From Mesorhizobium sp. B2-1-8 (lineage in GTDB: Bacteria; Pseudomonadota; Alphaproteobacteria; Rhizobiales; Rhizobiaceae): a DNA stretch of 64,000 nt. This document shows, in pieces, positions 18,776 to 28,600 of the stretch (position 1 is its first letter; each line of letters begins with the position of its first letter). The stretch covers positions 6,053,501 through 6,117,500 of the forward strand of contig NZ_CP083952.1 of assembly GCF_006442545.2 (NCBI RefSeq), in the 5' to 3' direction. Below the pieces are notes generated by a model, which saw only the letters and a program-made list of their open reading frames with translations, did no database searches and was not told the origin of the DNA. Made by a program: the position numbers and the translations under genes.

Positions 18776-19693
18776 TCACGCGATGCGCAACAGCTCGCGC
18801 AGACGCACCGGTAGTCGGGGCGAGGCTTGCAGTTCCGCACAACTCGCCTGCCATCGCTTCAGATACTCATCGATCGGGACACCGGTGCGGCCGGGCCAGC
18901 GGTTGAGTGCGCCCAGCGCCTCGACGCACTCGGGCGCGCGGTCGTATTCGGCAAGGATGGTCACCGACATTGCCTGGGCGAATGGATTGAGGCCGGGTAT
19001 TTCGATCTCGCGGCGATGAGTAGTGAACCACGCCGCGGCGTCGCGGGTCAGCCCCTGGCTGTCGGCGAGCGCGGTATAGCCCCGGATGATGTTCTGACGA
19101 TACTCGGCAATGGCATCGCCGAACGCGTTGTCCCCGGCGAAGGGCGGGTTCTCCTTCCAGCCTTTCGCCAGGCGCCCCAGCCCGCGCAGCGAGAACGCCT
19201 CGACCATCGCTTCCTCGAGCCACTGGCAGGGCGGCGCCGGCTTGGCGTCGGCCTGCCAGCTGTTGGCCGTGACATGGCCGAGCTCGTGCCCGAATTGGTA
19301 GGCCAGCTTCGACCAGTCCCGCTCGCCTATGTCGACAATGATCCACGCCATGCTGCTGCCGTCCGGATGCAGCCAGACCGCCGGTGGGCCGGAAGCGTGT
19401 TCGTCGACGCGCAGGCGGCTGGGCTGGCGGTCGGAGACGAGGCGGACACCATCCAGGCAGGCATGCCGCATGCGCTCGACAACCTGATCGGCCGCGCGCG
19501 GCAGCATGTGGCCCCAATCGCCGGCGAGTTCGATGGGGGCGGTGAGGAGGGAGGCAGAGGGCGCGGTCAATGAAATTTCCTTCAGCACCGGTGATTGCCT
19601 CGCTTCCAAACCAGCCCAACGCATTGACGCCGGAAAAGTTGGACCTGCGGATACCAGGCCCAGCCACATTGTAATAAAAGTTCGACGCTCCAT
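18776..19693 (-). CDS. Putative Tat-exported zinc-metallopeptidase-like protein
   Basis: 305 residues from an ATG at 19693 that gives MERRTFITMWLGLVSAG, a twin-arginine-like signal (ERRTFI). A GTG at 19729 would add 12 residues. HELGH at residues 136-140 is a zinc-binding HExxH motif, and a glutamate pair at 160-161 (WLEEAMVEAFSLRG) is correctly placed to be the third ligand, as in gluzincins. The rest has no assigned domain. Likely a periplasmic or secreted protein. It sits between two glycan gene clusters and diverges from the FkbM methyltransferase gene. Function is not recognised; proteolytic activity is inferred only from the motif. Confidence 0.7.
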   Translation of the reverse strand: MERRTFITMWLGLVSAGPTFPASMRWAGLEARQSPVLKEISLTAPSASLLTAPIELAGDWGHMLPRAADQVVERMRHACLDGVRLVSDRQPSRLRVDEHASGPPAVWLHPDGSSMAWIIVDIGERDWSKLAYQFGHELGHVTANSWQADAKPAPPCQWLEEAMVEAFSLRGLGRLAKGWKENPPFAGDNAFGDAIAEYRQNIIRGYTALADSQGLTRDAAAWFTTHRREIEIPGLNPFAQAMSVTILAEYDRAPECVEALGALNRWPGRTGVPIDEYLKRWQASCAELQASPRLPVRLRELLRIA

Positions 19694-19963
19694 CTCCAAT
19701 ACCCGAAAGACAATAGAGCAACCCACCACTTCGTTGACCCCGACCCGCCCGAAAAATCAAATCCGGACGTTGCCGACCTACCTTGGCTCCAACCCAAAAG
19801 TTCGCGATGAAAAGGCATTTCTTCTAAAGGGGGCGTGCCCTACCGCGACATCACCTTGCCTGCGAGATAATTCAAGGCCAATTGAGGGCTTTAGCACGAT
19901 TCACATTTTGGCAAAGGGTTCAAACTGGGGTAGTCTGGCTCAAACTCAAACGACGTCGTCGAG

Positions 19964-21061
19964 ATGGACCCTTTGCGCGATCAGATCAGCTCAGCTGAGC
20001 GAGTGTTCACTTCTCACGGGACGACGCTTTTTGTCGATATTTTATCAGGTGAGCTCAGGCACGGCTCCTTCCAAAACTGCCCATCGAACGTTGTGCTAAT
20101 GCGCGACGGCGCAGTAGCAAACCTTAAGTTTGTGGATAAGAGCTCCTCACGTCAGCTAGTATACCTCGCTACATTTTCGTCAACCATCGACTCGGGTAAG
20201 CTGGATTCCGTAAGCAATGATCTTTCTGTTTGGAGCGATGCACTCTCTTTCTTTGCTTTGGATAACAATGAGTTCGCACTAGGCCACGATAGAATGTTTC
20301 TATGTGCAGAGCTTGACGGCCGCGTGACTTTATCTCGACTTGAGTGCAATACTTGGGAGCGCTTCCACACTCGGGGACACCCATTCGAAATTAGCGGAAC
20401 TATAATTAGACACCTCTTAGACGGGCAGATGATCAGCTTCCTTATTACGGATAGGAATGATTACGTTCAGTCGTTTTTGTGTCGGGGAGACTTTTACGAC
20501 AGAAGTGCATTAAATCTTATCCGCAAACAATACGATGCTGACAAGATATTTCTCGATATAGGTGCGAACATTGGAAACCACTGCGTTTTTGTCTCTAAGT
20601 TCTGCAACCCACGACAGGTTATAGCCTTCGAGGCAAATCCCGACGCAATCGCAATACTGAATATTAATCTTTCTTTAAACAATTGTATAAATGTCAATAC
20701 AGATTACATCGGGCTGGCACTTGGAGCTCAAAATGGTCAAATGCGGGTGTTCTATCCTGCTCTGGACAACATGGGCAGAGCCCAATTACTGCCTGATAAG
20801 CAAGGCGGCATAAAATGTATTCGCGGTGACGACGTTGTCCATAAGCAGCCTGTCGGATTCATCAAAATCGACGTAGAAGGTGCGGAATTTGAGATATTGA
20901 ACGGCCTGTCGAAGACGATAGAGTTCTGGCGCCCGGATATATTGATTGAAGTATGGCCACAGAGTCGGCAGAAACTGGAGGATTGGTGCACAGAATTCCA
21001 CTATGTGGTCAGTGATAGTCTACCATTTGACAATAACTATTTTCTAGTGCCTATAAAATAG
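19964..21061 (+). CDS. FkbM-family methyltransferase with an extra N-terminal domain
   Basis: 365 residues. Residues about 190-360 are an FkbM methyltransferase: KIFLDIGANIGNHCVFV at 194-210, VIAFEANPDAI, then GFIKIDVEGAEFEILNG near 295-311. Residues about 10-150 form a separate domain with VDILSGELRHG at 24-34 and a CNTWERF motif at 128-134. A clearly related domain begins the glycosyltransferase at 21131-23437. The base composition is visibly more AT-rich than the surroundings, suggesting transfer. The ribosome-binding site is weak. The methyl acceptor may be a sugar hydroxyl. It lies convergent to the large glycosyltransferase, 69 bases away. Confidence 0.85.
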   Translation: MDPLRDQISSAERVFTSHGTTLFVDILSGELRHGSFQNCPSNVVLMRDGAVANLKFVDKSSSRQLVYLATFSSTIDSGKLDSVSNDLSVWSDALSFFALDNNEFALGHDRMFLCAELDGRVTLSRLECNTWERFHTRGHPFEISGTIIRHLLDGQMISFLITDRNDYVQSFLCRGDFYDRSALNLIRKQYDADKIFLDIGANIGNHCVFVSKFCNPRQVIAFEANPDAIAILNINLSLNNCINVNTDYIGLALGAQNGQMRVFYPALDNMGRAQLLPDKQGGIKCIRGDDVVHKQPVGFIKIDVEGAEFEILNGLSKTIEFWRPDILIEVWPQSRQKLEDWCTEFHYVVSDSLPFDNNYFLVPIK

Positions 21062-21130
21062 AAGCACAAACAAGGATGGAGCCTAGATGGGTCAAGCGTT
21101 CAAAATGATGCAAAATTGCCCAAAGGTCGG

Positions 21131-23437
21131 CTAAGAGCCAGATGAACCCGTTTTCTGGTCTGCCGCCACCCGATCCGAAGGCTGTTCGTCATCTGCGATG
21201 ACAAGCGGCGGCATGCAGATGAACGCTTGCATCGAGCAATACGCCGCACACATGGCGCAGTCTATACCCGTATCCTCAAGGATCACTCCAGTTCCTGGAA
21301 ATGGAATAGTTCTTTTCTTCAGAGGCAGACATTTTTCGAGAAGTTTCCGCGCGCCCTTTGGCGTAACTGAGTAAGCCTGCAGGCCGAAAGAATGTGCTAT
21401 CTTGATAAGAGTTCTAGAGGATTTGTCGGATTGGAACAAATGTCCTTGCTTGCTGTATCGACGATCATAAAATTCAAGCTTAGCTTTCGAAAAGCTAAAA
21501 TCTAGCCATAGAAACAGCGGATCAAATAAGAACCCCCACTTTATCATTTCCCAGTCCGCTGGTGCGTTCGAGAGAATGCGGGCGGATTCCGGAAGAAAAT
21601 CAAATGACGAACGAACATCATCTTCAAAAATAGTGATCACCTTATTTTCTGAAACCGCCAACCTCCACAGATTGATGTGAGACAAAGCGCATCCCAGAGA
21701 ACCTGGAAGATAGGCGCAGTCTTCGGTAATAATTCCTTCCTTTATTAGTTGACTTCGATCAGTGGACGCACCGTCAATTGCTGGCACTCTCAGGGTATTT
21801 CTAACAAGATGCGGATTATTGGCTTGATATTTAGAAAGTCGAGTAATGCTGCGGTCCAAATTTATCAAGTGAATCAATGATGATCCAGCTTCGGCGTTTG
21901 ACCGCGAGGCGACAGGCGTAAGGCTAATTGACCCGTGGTCGACATAGGTTTGAGCAGCTGAGCGAGCAGATTTGGCAGCCGATCCTGGTCTTTCGATCAG
22001 ATCGGCCCACTCGTCAATCGAGTATTGCCAGTCGAACTTTCGCGCAGCTTCCCTCGTCGCATAGCACCTTTCCGCGAAGGCAGCAGGATTGTCCTTATAG
22101 TAGCGTAGAGTGGCACTGGTGAAGGCCTTGAATTTGCTGGGCTCGAGCGGCGCAATGATGCCGCCACCTTGATAAGCCTTGAGAGGAAAGTGGCCCACAG
22201 ATGTACCGATTACGAGCCTTCCCGCAGCCGCCCCTTCCATAACCGATAACGGGCCAGACTCGTTAACCGAACTTGTTACAACTGCATCGACGCTCCGATA
22301 GAATGTTGGCATATCGTGGAATGAAATCTGGTTTGCAGTTGAGCCAGCCACCTTGAATATCAACCCGGCATCCTGCGCCGCTGCTTCGGCAAGATATCCG
22401 CGCTTCCACTCCACGCCATACGTCTCTACGGACATCGATGTTGCGTAGCCAACTGTCGTTAGCCGTTCTGGCAAAGGACTAAAGAAGCTCTGATAGTCAA
22501 TTCCGAGCGGCGCGACCTCCGGCATTCTCGATATGCCTAACATCATCGAAGCCGAATACAACGATTCACTAACTACACCATAGTTTGCAAACTTATCGAA
22601 TACCTCTTTACCCTTCTGTTCGATAAGCATACGTATGTCGAATTCATGGTGAGATATCGCGATAATTCGATCGTAGGGAATTTTATATTGATCCACTAAG
22701 GTGGACACCCCGTCCAGCGCACTCATCCACAAGTCGTAGTATTTAGAGAGATGCTCTACATGATCGACGTTGTTGACCTGCCAATCAAGAATATCAACTA
22801 TAAATCCAATATCATTTAATTTGCACATTATATCGTAGTATACTCTGCCGTGTGACCACTTGGTATAACCGTATATAAGTACCCTTGGCCTTTTAGAACT
22901 CCTATTAGCCCTAGCTCGTATGATCGGATGAATTATGTAGCTATGCATCCCTCTCTTGTCGAATTCAGGTCCAGCGGTACGCAATAGATCACCGCTCAAA
23001 CCGGTGATCTCAGTGCACCAGTTCTCCGAAGCGATAAACAGCTCCCACGTGCTGCAAACAGGAGCGCTGAGCCTCATTTGGCCGTTAGGTATGGCCGACC
23101 AAAACAACCCGCCGGACTTCAGCGCCAGCAAACCACGCTCTAAGGGAATCAATTCGAATATCGTGGGATCGACTGCGTGACTTTCGGGCTGCGAATGTGA
23201 CACGGAAAAACAGGTGTCAGTGTTGCAGGTGATCGGTTCGGACGAGCCGTTGACGGTATAGATCAGCCGACCCTGCCGGTACATGCCTTCCGAACTGTTG
23301 CCCTGCTCAAAGAATGCGTTCGCCGGACTGCCCTCGACGGGGCCGTGCCGCAACTCACCGGTGAAGGGGTCGACGTACATGACCGTGCCGAACGCTGTAA
23401 ACAGCCGCGCACGAGGCGCTGTAGAGAGGTCTGTCAT
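21131..23437 (-). CDS. Fused GT4-like and GT25-like glycosyltransferase
   Basis: 768 residues with three parts. Residues about 10-150 form the same N-terminal domain as the FkbM protein (YVDPFTGELRHG, then CSTWELF). Residues about 175-485 resemble a GT-B enzyme, with GYTKWSHGRVYYDI, VVTSSVNESGPLSVMEGAAAGRL and a C-terminal helical stretch. Residues about 515-740 are a GT25 domain (LIHLINLDRSITRL, LPGSLGCALSHINLWR, TIFEDDVRSSFDFL), the fold of LPS galactosyltransferases and collagen galactosyltransferases. The start overlaps the upstream stop as ATGA. Composition is AT-rich. A GT25 enzyme near collagen-like genes is notable, because animal collagen galactosyltransferases are also GT25. Confidence 0.82.
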   Translation of the reverse strand: MTDLSTAPRARLFTAFGTVMYVDPFTGELRHGPVEGSPANAFFEQGNSSEGMYRQGRLIYTVNGSSEPITCNTDTCFSVSHSQPESHAVDPTIFELIPLERGLLALKSGGLFWSAIPNGQMRLSAPVCSTWELFIASENWCTEITGLSGDLLRTAGPEFDKRGMHSYIIHPIIRARANRSSKRPRVLIYGYTKWSHGRVYYDIMCKLNDIGFIVDILDWQVNNVDHVEHLSKYYDLWMSALDGVSTLVDQYKIPYDRIIAISHHEFDIRMLIEQKGKEVFDKFANYGVVSESLYSASMMLGISRMPEVAPLGIDYQSFFSPLPERLTTVGYATSMSVETYGVEWKRGYLAEAAAQDAGLIFKVAGSTANQISFHDMPTFYRSVDAVVTSSVNESGPLSVMEGAAAGRLVIGTSVGHFPLKAYQGGGIIAPLEPSKFKAFTSATLRYYKDNPAAFAERCYATREAARKFDWQYSIDEWADLIERPGSAAKSARSAAQTYVDHGSISLTPVASRSNAEAGSSLIHLINLDRSITRLSKYQANNPHLVRNTLRVPAIDGASTDRSQLIKEGIITEDCAYLPGSLGCALSHINLWRLAVSENKVITIFEDDVRSSFDFLPESARILSNAPADWEMIKWGFLFDPLFLWLDFSFSKAKLEFYDRRYSKQGHLFQSDKSSRTLIKIAHSFGLQAYSVTPKGARKLLEKCLPLKKRTIPFPGTGVILEDTGIDCAMCAAYCSMQAFICMPPLVIADDEQPSDRVAADQKTGSSGS

Positions 23438-24510
23438 CGTCCCGCTCTAATCTCCTCGCGTCGATGCACGAAGAAGTCGAGGTTGTTCTTGAGCCGTTGA
23501 TTGCTCGGATCAAGCTCGAGCGCTTTCCGTCCCCATTCTACCGCAAGGTCCATCACGTTTAGATGCCAAGCGGCGATCGCACCCAGATCGAATAAGCGGA
23601 AACCCCAACAGCTGTTGTCATCGAGATAACTCCCCGTATGGTGCGTCTTTCCGATCCCCTGCGTGCAAGCCCAGAACAGATTCGGCCAGTCCGCCCGGCC
23701 GTGCAGTTCCTCGGCGAGATCGAGCCAGATCTCCCTGCGATGGGGCGCTTCCATGCGAGCCTTTTCCAGCCATACCATCCGTTGTTCGGTCTGCATGCGT
23801 GCAAGGTAGCGCATTGCCTCAGACCGCTCGTCCACCCATTTGCTGGTCGGCAGCGAGAGGTATCGCTGCAACAATTCGCTGCCCCTTTCGTGCTGGTTCG
23901 CCCACATATATTCGCGGCCTAGCCAAAAGCAGATTTGTGCGTCGCCCGGCTCTTCCTTGTAGGCTAGTTCCATCATCGATAGATAGCGTTCGTGGTTGGT
24001 TGCCGTGGTCCTGAGATGGCGCATTGTGATATCCAGGCAGCTGGTAGTCACCTCCGGCTCGTTAAAAAAAAGCGCCTCATGAACCGGCCGCTTGAACCGG
24101 TATCCCGACCGCCTGTGAAAACTCTTTGAAGGGTAAACTTGAGAAGGCTGTGAGTCATCGGCGCCGGATTGAATTAGCATCCGGCAATACAGCGCCGTCG
24201 TCTCAGGTGTCCACGCCGCCTCGAGCTTCGGCCGCCAACCGGGATCGAGAAACATATCCATGTCCATGGTGCAACACACGTCAACATCGGCCGGGATCAG
24301 CGCCATGGCTGCGTTTCGCGCGAGGTCAAAGCGCCAAGGGCGAACCGCGATCCGATGCACCGTCACACCTGCTTGGATCAGCCTCTCGACGGTATCGTCG
24401 GTGCTCCCGGTGTCTACCACAACGCGATAATCGGCATCCTCGGCCGAGGCAGCCCAACGCTCGACGTGTGCAGCTTCGTTCAATGCAATTGTATACACCG
24501 CTATCTTCAT
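23434..24510 (-). CDS. Family 2 glycosyltransferase with TPR-like C-terminus
   Basis: 358 residues, starting MKIAVYTIALNEAAHVERWA at 24510 with GGCGGAG about eight bases upstream; the open frame runs to 24630 but lacks support. The GT-A part has VVVDTGSTDDTVERL and the metal motif CCTMDMDMFLDPGW. The second half is helical with repeats (CFWLGREYMWANQHERGSELLQRYLSLP, EIWLDLAEELHGRADW). Similar GT2-TPR enzymes include the SunS peptide glycosyltransferase group, so a protein acceptor is possible. It is a tandem duplicate of the next gene upstream. Its stop overlaps the start of the GT25 fusion gene. Confidence 0.85.
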   Translation of the reverse strand: MKIAVYTIALNEAAHVERWAASAEDADYRVVVDTGSTDDTVERLIQAGVTVHRIAVRPWRFDLARNAAMALIPADVDVCCTMDMDMFLDPGWRPKLEAAWTPETTALYCRMLIQSGADDSQPSQVYPSKSFHRRSGYRFKRPVHEALFFNEPEVTTSCLDITMRHLRTTATNHERYLSMMELAYKEEPGDAQICFWLGREYMWANQHERGSELLQRYLSLPTSKWVDERSEAMRYLARMQTEQRMVWLEKARMEAPHRREIWLDLAEELHGRADWPNLFWACTQGIGKTHHTGSYLDDNSCWGFRLFDLGAIAAWHLNVMDLAVEWGRKALELDPSNQRLKNNLDFFVHRREEIRAGR

Positions 24511-24544
24511 TGAAGCGCTCCGCCTAGCGCAGTAACGAGGCCTG

Positions 24545-25624
24545 TCATGCAATGGCCTGAATTGCGGCTCTGCGCTTGACGAATAAATCCAGATTGTCTT
24601 TGAGCCGCTGATCGTTTGGATCGAGCTCAATCGCCTGCGTTCCCCACTCTATTGCGCGGCCCATCACTTCAAGATGCGACGATGCAATCGAGCCTAGGTC
24701 GAACAGCCGGGATCCCCAGCATTGCCTGTCGTCAAGGTAGCTTCCGGTGCGGTGCGTCTTCTCGATTCCATTCGTGCACGCCCAAAGTAGGTTCAACCAA
24801 TCGCCCCTGCTGTAAAAATCTTCTGCCAAATCGAGCCAGATCTCCCGCCGATGCGGAGCTTCCATCCTTGCCGTTTCGAGCCAAAACATCCGCTTATCTG
24901 GCTGCATGCGCGCGAGGTAGCGCATGGCCTCGGAGCGCTCTTCGCTCCAATTGCTCGATGGCAGCGCCAGATAACGCAGAAGCAACTGGATGCCCAAATC
25001 TAGCCGGTTGGCCCACATGTAGTCGCGACCAAGCCAAAAGGAGATCTGGGAATCGTCCGGATCCTCCTGGTGCGCCAATTCCATGAGAGGGAGATAGTTG
25101 CTCCGAGTCGCCTTCGAGCAATCCTGGACCTCGCACATAACGATTTCGTCGCAAATGCCGCCCACTTCCTCTTCAGAGAAGACCAGCGCTTCGTGCACCG
25201 GCCGCTTGAAGCGGTAGCCCCAGCGCCGGTGAAAATTCTTTGCGGGCCAGCCTCGCAACTCTAATGGACTGCCAACGTTCTCTCGATAGGAAACGCGGCA
25301 AAAGAGATTTGTCATGTCAGACGTCCAGGCGGCCTCAAGCTTGGCCCGCCAGCCGGGCTCAAGATACCGGTCCATGTCCATTGTACAGCAGACATCGACG
25401 TCGGGCGGGATCAGTGCCATGGCAGCGTTACGGGCGTCGTCGAAACGCCATGGACGGACCGATATCGTGTGCACGGTAACGCCGGCAGCGGTCAGCCGTT
25501 CCACCGTGTCGTCGGTGCTGCCGGTGTCGGCGACAATGCGATAGTCTGCGTCGACGGCCGAATTGGCCCACCGCTCCGCGTTTGCGGCTTCGTTCAAGGC
25601 GATAGTATAAACCGCGACTTTCAA
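24545..25624 (-). CDS. Family 2 glycosyltransferase with TPR-like C-terminus, paralogue of the adjacent gene
   Basis: 359 residues. The start is a TTG at 25624: the paralogue begins MKIAVYTIALNEA and this one MKVAVYTIALNEA, and a GAGGGGAA site lies six bases upstream, overlapping the end of the preceding gene. The GT-A core reads IVADTGSTDDTVERL and CCTMDMDRYLEPGW. The C-terminal half carries the same helical repeats, with FWLGRDYMWANRLDLGIQLLLRYLALP. The two copies share most of their length but differ in many positions, so the duplication is old. They may extend the same glycan or modify different sites on one protein. Confidence 0.85.
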   Translation of the reverse strand: MKVAVYTIALNEAANAERWANSAVDADYRIVADTGSTDDTVERLTAAGVTVHTISVRPWRFDDARNAAMALIPPDVDVCCTMDMDRYLEPGWRAKLEAAWTSDMTNLFCRVSYRENVGSPLELRGWPAKNFHRRWGYRFKRPVHEALVFSEEEVGGICDEIVMCEVQDCSKATRSNYLPLMELAHQEDPDDSQISFWLGRDYMWANRLDLGIQLLLRYLALPSSNWSEERSEAMRYLARMQPDKRMFWLETARMEAPHRREIWLDLAEDFYSRGDWLNLLWACTNGIEKTHRTGSYLDDRQCWGSRLFDLGSIASSHLEVMGRAIEWGTQAIELDPNDQRLKDNLDLFVKRRAAIQAIA

Positions 25625-28600
25625 TCAATTCCCCTCACTGAAGATGCCGTGATACATCTTGCCTCGCGGACAGCCCGACGCCCCCTTGCGGATAGCCACT
25701 AGGCCACCGAGCAATTTTGCCCGGTTCAACTCGTAATGACTGTCGAAGAACAGGATCTCGGCGAACTGATCGGCAAGCGCGCTCACGCCCAGCGGATCGA
25801 CCGAACGCGCTCTGCCGTGCTGCTGGATTTCCCGCAGCAGGGTCTTGGTCAGCGTGATCTTGCCGAGGTCCTCGCCCGGCGGCTGCCAGTCGAGGTCTTC
25901 GAGAAAATACCAGCCGCCCTCGGCGACCAGGGGGAAGAACTCTCGGAGCGTCAACTGCTCGTCGAACGAGGCGTGGCTGCCGTCGTCAATGATCACGTCG
26001 AGCGATCCCGGTTCGAGTTTTGCAGCGACGCGGCGCAGATCGTCCAGCTTGGACTGGTCCCCGACAAACGACTTGAACCGTCCATTGTTGAGCTGCGAAA
26101 AATCAGTCAAGTCGACGCCAATCACCTGGCAGAACGGAAAATAGCTCTGCCACAGTGAGACGGATGGGGTCTCGGTCTGGTTGCCCTCGGCCAAACCACG
26201 GCACAGGCCAATCTCCATCAGCCGCTGCATGGACAAGCGCCGGGGCGACAGCAGGCGATCGTAGATTCTGGCGTAGCAGTGTCGGTTCCCGGTATGCCGA
26301 TTCTTGTCGGTATTGAAGCGGTCAGCGAGACTGGTGAACGTGGGGAAGCTGTCGAGTGGGTCAATCAGCGACGAGATCAGCGGCGTACCTTCGCCGGCCG
26401 GCCGGGCCTCGTTGCGTGCCGTCCACAGGTGGATGCCGAACACACGGTCATCGTTCAGGTAGTCGGCCAATTCCGCTATCGGCTTCTCGAACCGGTCGAT
26501 CTCATTCCAATCGATGGTGTTGAAAAACATCGGGCTGAACACCCATTCCCGCAGCGCGTCTCCCGCGTCGGAGGCAATGTAATCGGACAGAAGCTTGGGG
26601 CCGATGTCTCCGAATTCCTTGCCGTGTGCGGTGTGGAAGCGCTCGATCGACAACTCGTACAGCGCCCTGAGGTGATGGCTATAGGGCTTGGCATAGATGA
26701 CATTGCCGCAGATGAAGTGGCCCTTGTGCGATCCGCGCCATTGCAGATTGAAGAAATGATCGCCACGAAACGGGAACGGCCGCAGCAGGATGACGTCGGA
26801 ATCCATCCATAGCCCGCCATGCTCGTACAGCAGGGCGTAGCGGAAGATATCGCTGAAATACCTGATCTCGGAGCCGGAGACGATCCGCTCGAACAAGGCC
26901 CGCGGCACGACGTCGTCGGCATTGCGGACTTCGACCCCATGCGGGACGAGGAACGCGAGCTTCTCTGGCGCGTAGCTCCACACGCGCACCGGATGGCCCG
27001 CCGCCCGCATCGAGGTCGTGGCCGCGATCAATGTACGATGCTCGGCCTTGTCGGACATCACTTGGTAGAAGCAGTTGATTTGCGGAAGCGCGGTGTCGTC
27101 GCTGGCCAGGAACGGAGAAATCCGCGCATCGAACTGGCGCGATCGTTCCCGTCGCTCTGGCGGGGAATCGACGTTGCGCAGGAACGGCGCGAACTCATGA
27201 AAGATTTCGTCTGTCGACTTCATGCCGCCGGCCCCAAAGTCCTTGCCTTGCGATGGTGCCCGGCTTGCGTCACCCATGGCTCCATGGTCAGAGCGGTCAG
27301 GCTTGATCCCTGCTTCCGCCGCGCCATGTCGCGAGGCCAGCGTCAACCGGGACGCTGTATCAGCCGCGCCCGATGGCAGACTATCCACATCCTGCAGCAA
27401 CGATCTCACCTCCGCCTCCTCGACGGTCGCGATCCAGGACTCACTGTCGGTGACGCTGTAGGAAATCAGCAAACGCCTTTCGTCCGGGTGCCAGGCCAGC
27501 CCTGCAGCGAATTCAACGCCTTTTTTGTCGAAGAAGAACGGACGGCTTACCTTTTGCAAGGCGTTGGCTTCGTCGAACCAGACGAACCGGTGTAGGTAGT
27601 AACGTCGCTTCTCCGCAGTCCGCCACTGCACTTCATGAATCAAGGCGAGCCACCCGCCGGCGAAGGCGATCAGCTGGGTCCCGCCCCTGAACCGTTGGGC
27701 GGCAATCGCGGGAGGTATCTCGCTGACGATCGTGCCTCGCTCGTCCACGATCCGGGTGGGGTCGCAGAGGTAGATGAATTGCAGCTTCTCTGCGGCTCCC
27801 CCCGCCGTGGCGGGCTTGACTTGTGGCATCCAGTTCTTCTCGTGCACCCGCGGTCCTGCCGGATGGAGCGGGCGCCAGTCGGTCAGCCGGCAGGAATCTT
27901 TCTCGTCGATGCGCGCGACGACCTGCTCGCACCAACCCTCCGGTGTCAGTTCGCGCACACACGAGACACCCCACAGCGCATCGCGCCAGGCGAACGGACG
28001 CATGTCCTCAAATCCGAGAACCCGGCCGTAAGCGGGCTCCGGCATATCAACCGGCGGCAAAACCTCGCGTGCGGACTGGACGGCGAATTCATCATTCAAC
28101 CGGAGCAGGAAATTGCGCGTGTGAACAGGCGCTCCGCCCGGCGTGCCGTATTGGAGGTTGTCTTCGGCCAGCGTGTAGTTAACCGTCCGCTGCAAGAGCA
28201 CAATCTGGTCGCCCAATCGAGCCACTGACGGGTTTGATGGCCGATAGCCATCGGGCGCCGTGAAGCCAACTGGGCGCGCGCTGAAGGACGGCATCATTGT
28301 CTTGGCGGGCTGGACATAAAAGTACAGGTTGGACCACGCCAGGTCCCTTGGCCCGTCGCCGATCTCTCGATTCAGCGCCAGCCAGTTGCAAGCCGCGAAA
28401 CCGCGGTCCTTGCGCACGGGATCGCGCGAATAGTTCGCGGCGATCGCAAACTCTTCCAGCAGGCCTGTGGTGTAGACGTAGTCCTCGAGAAACAGGATGT
28501 CCTGTTCGGGTCGCTTGATGGCCAGCCCCGCTTCGGCAAACAGCACACTCGCATCGTTCATGCCCTTGTCGCGGTAGAACCTGGCCAGATCGTAGAGCGG

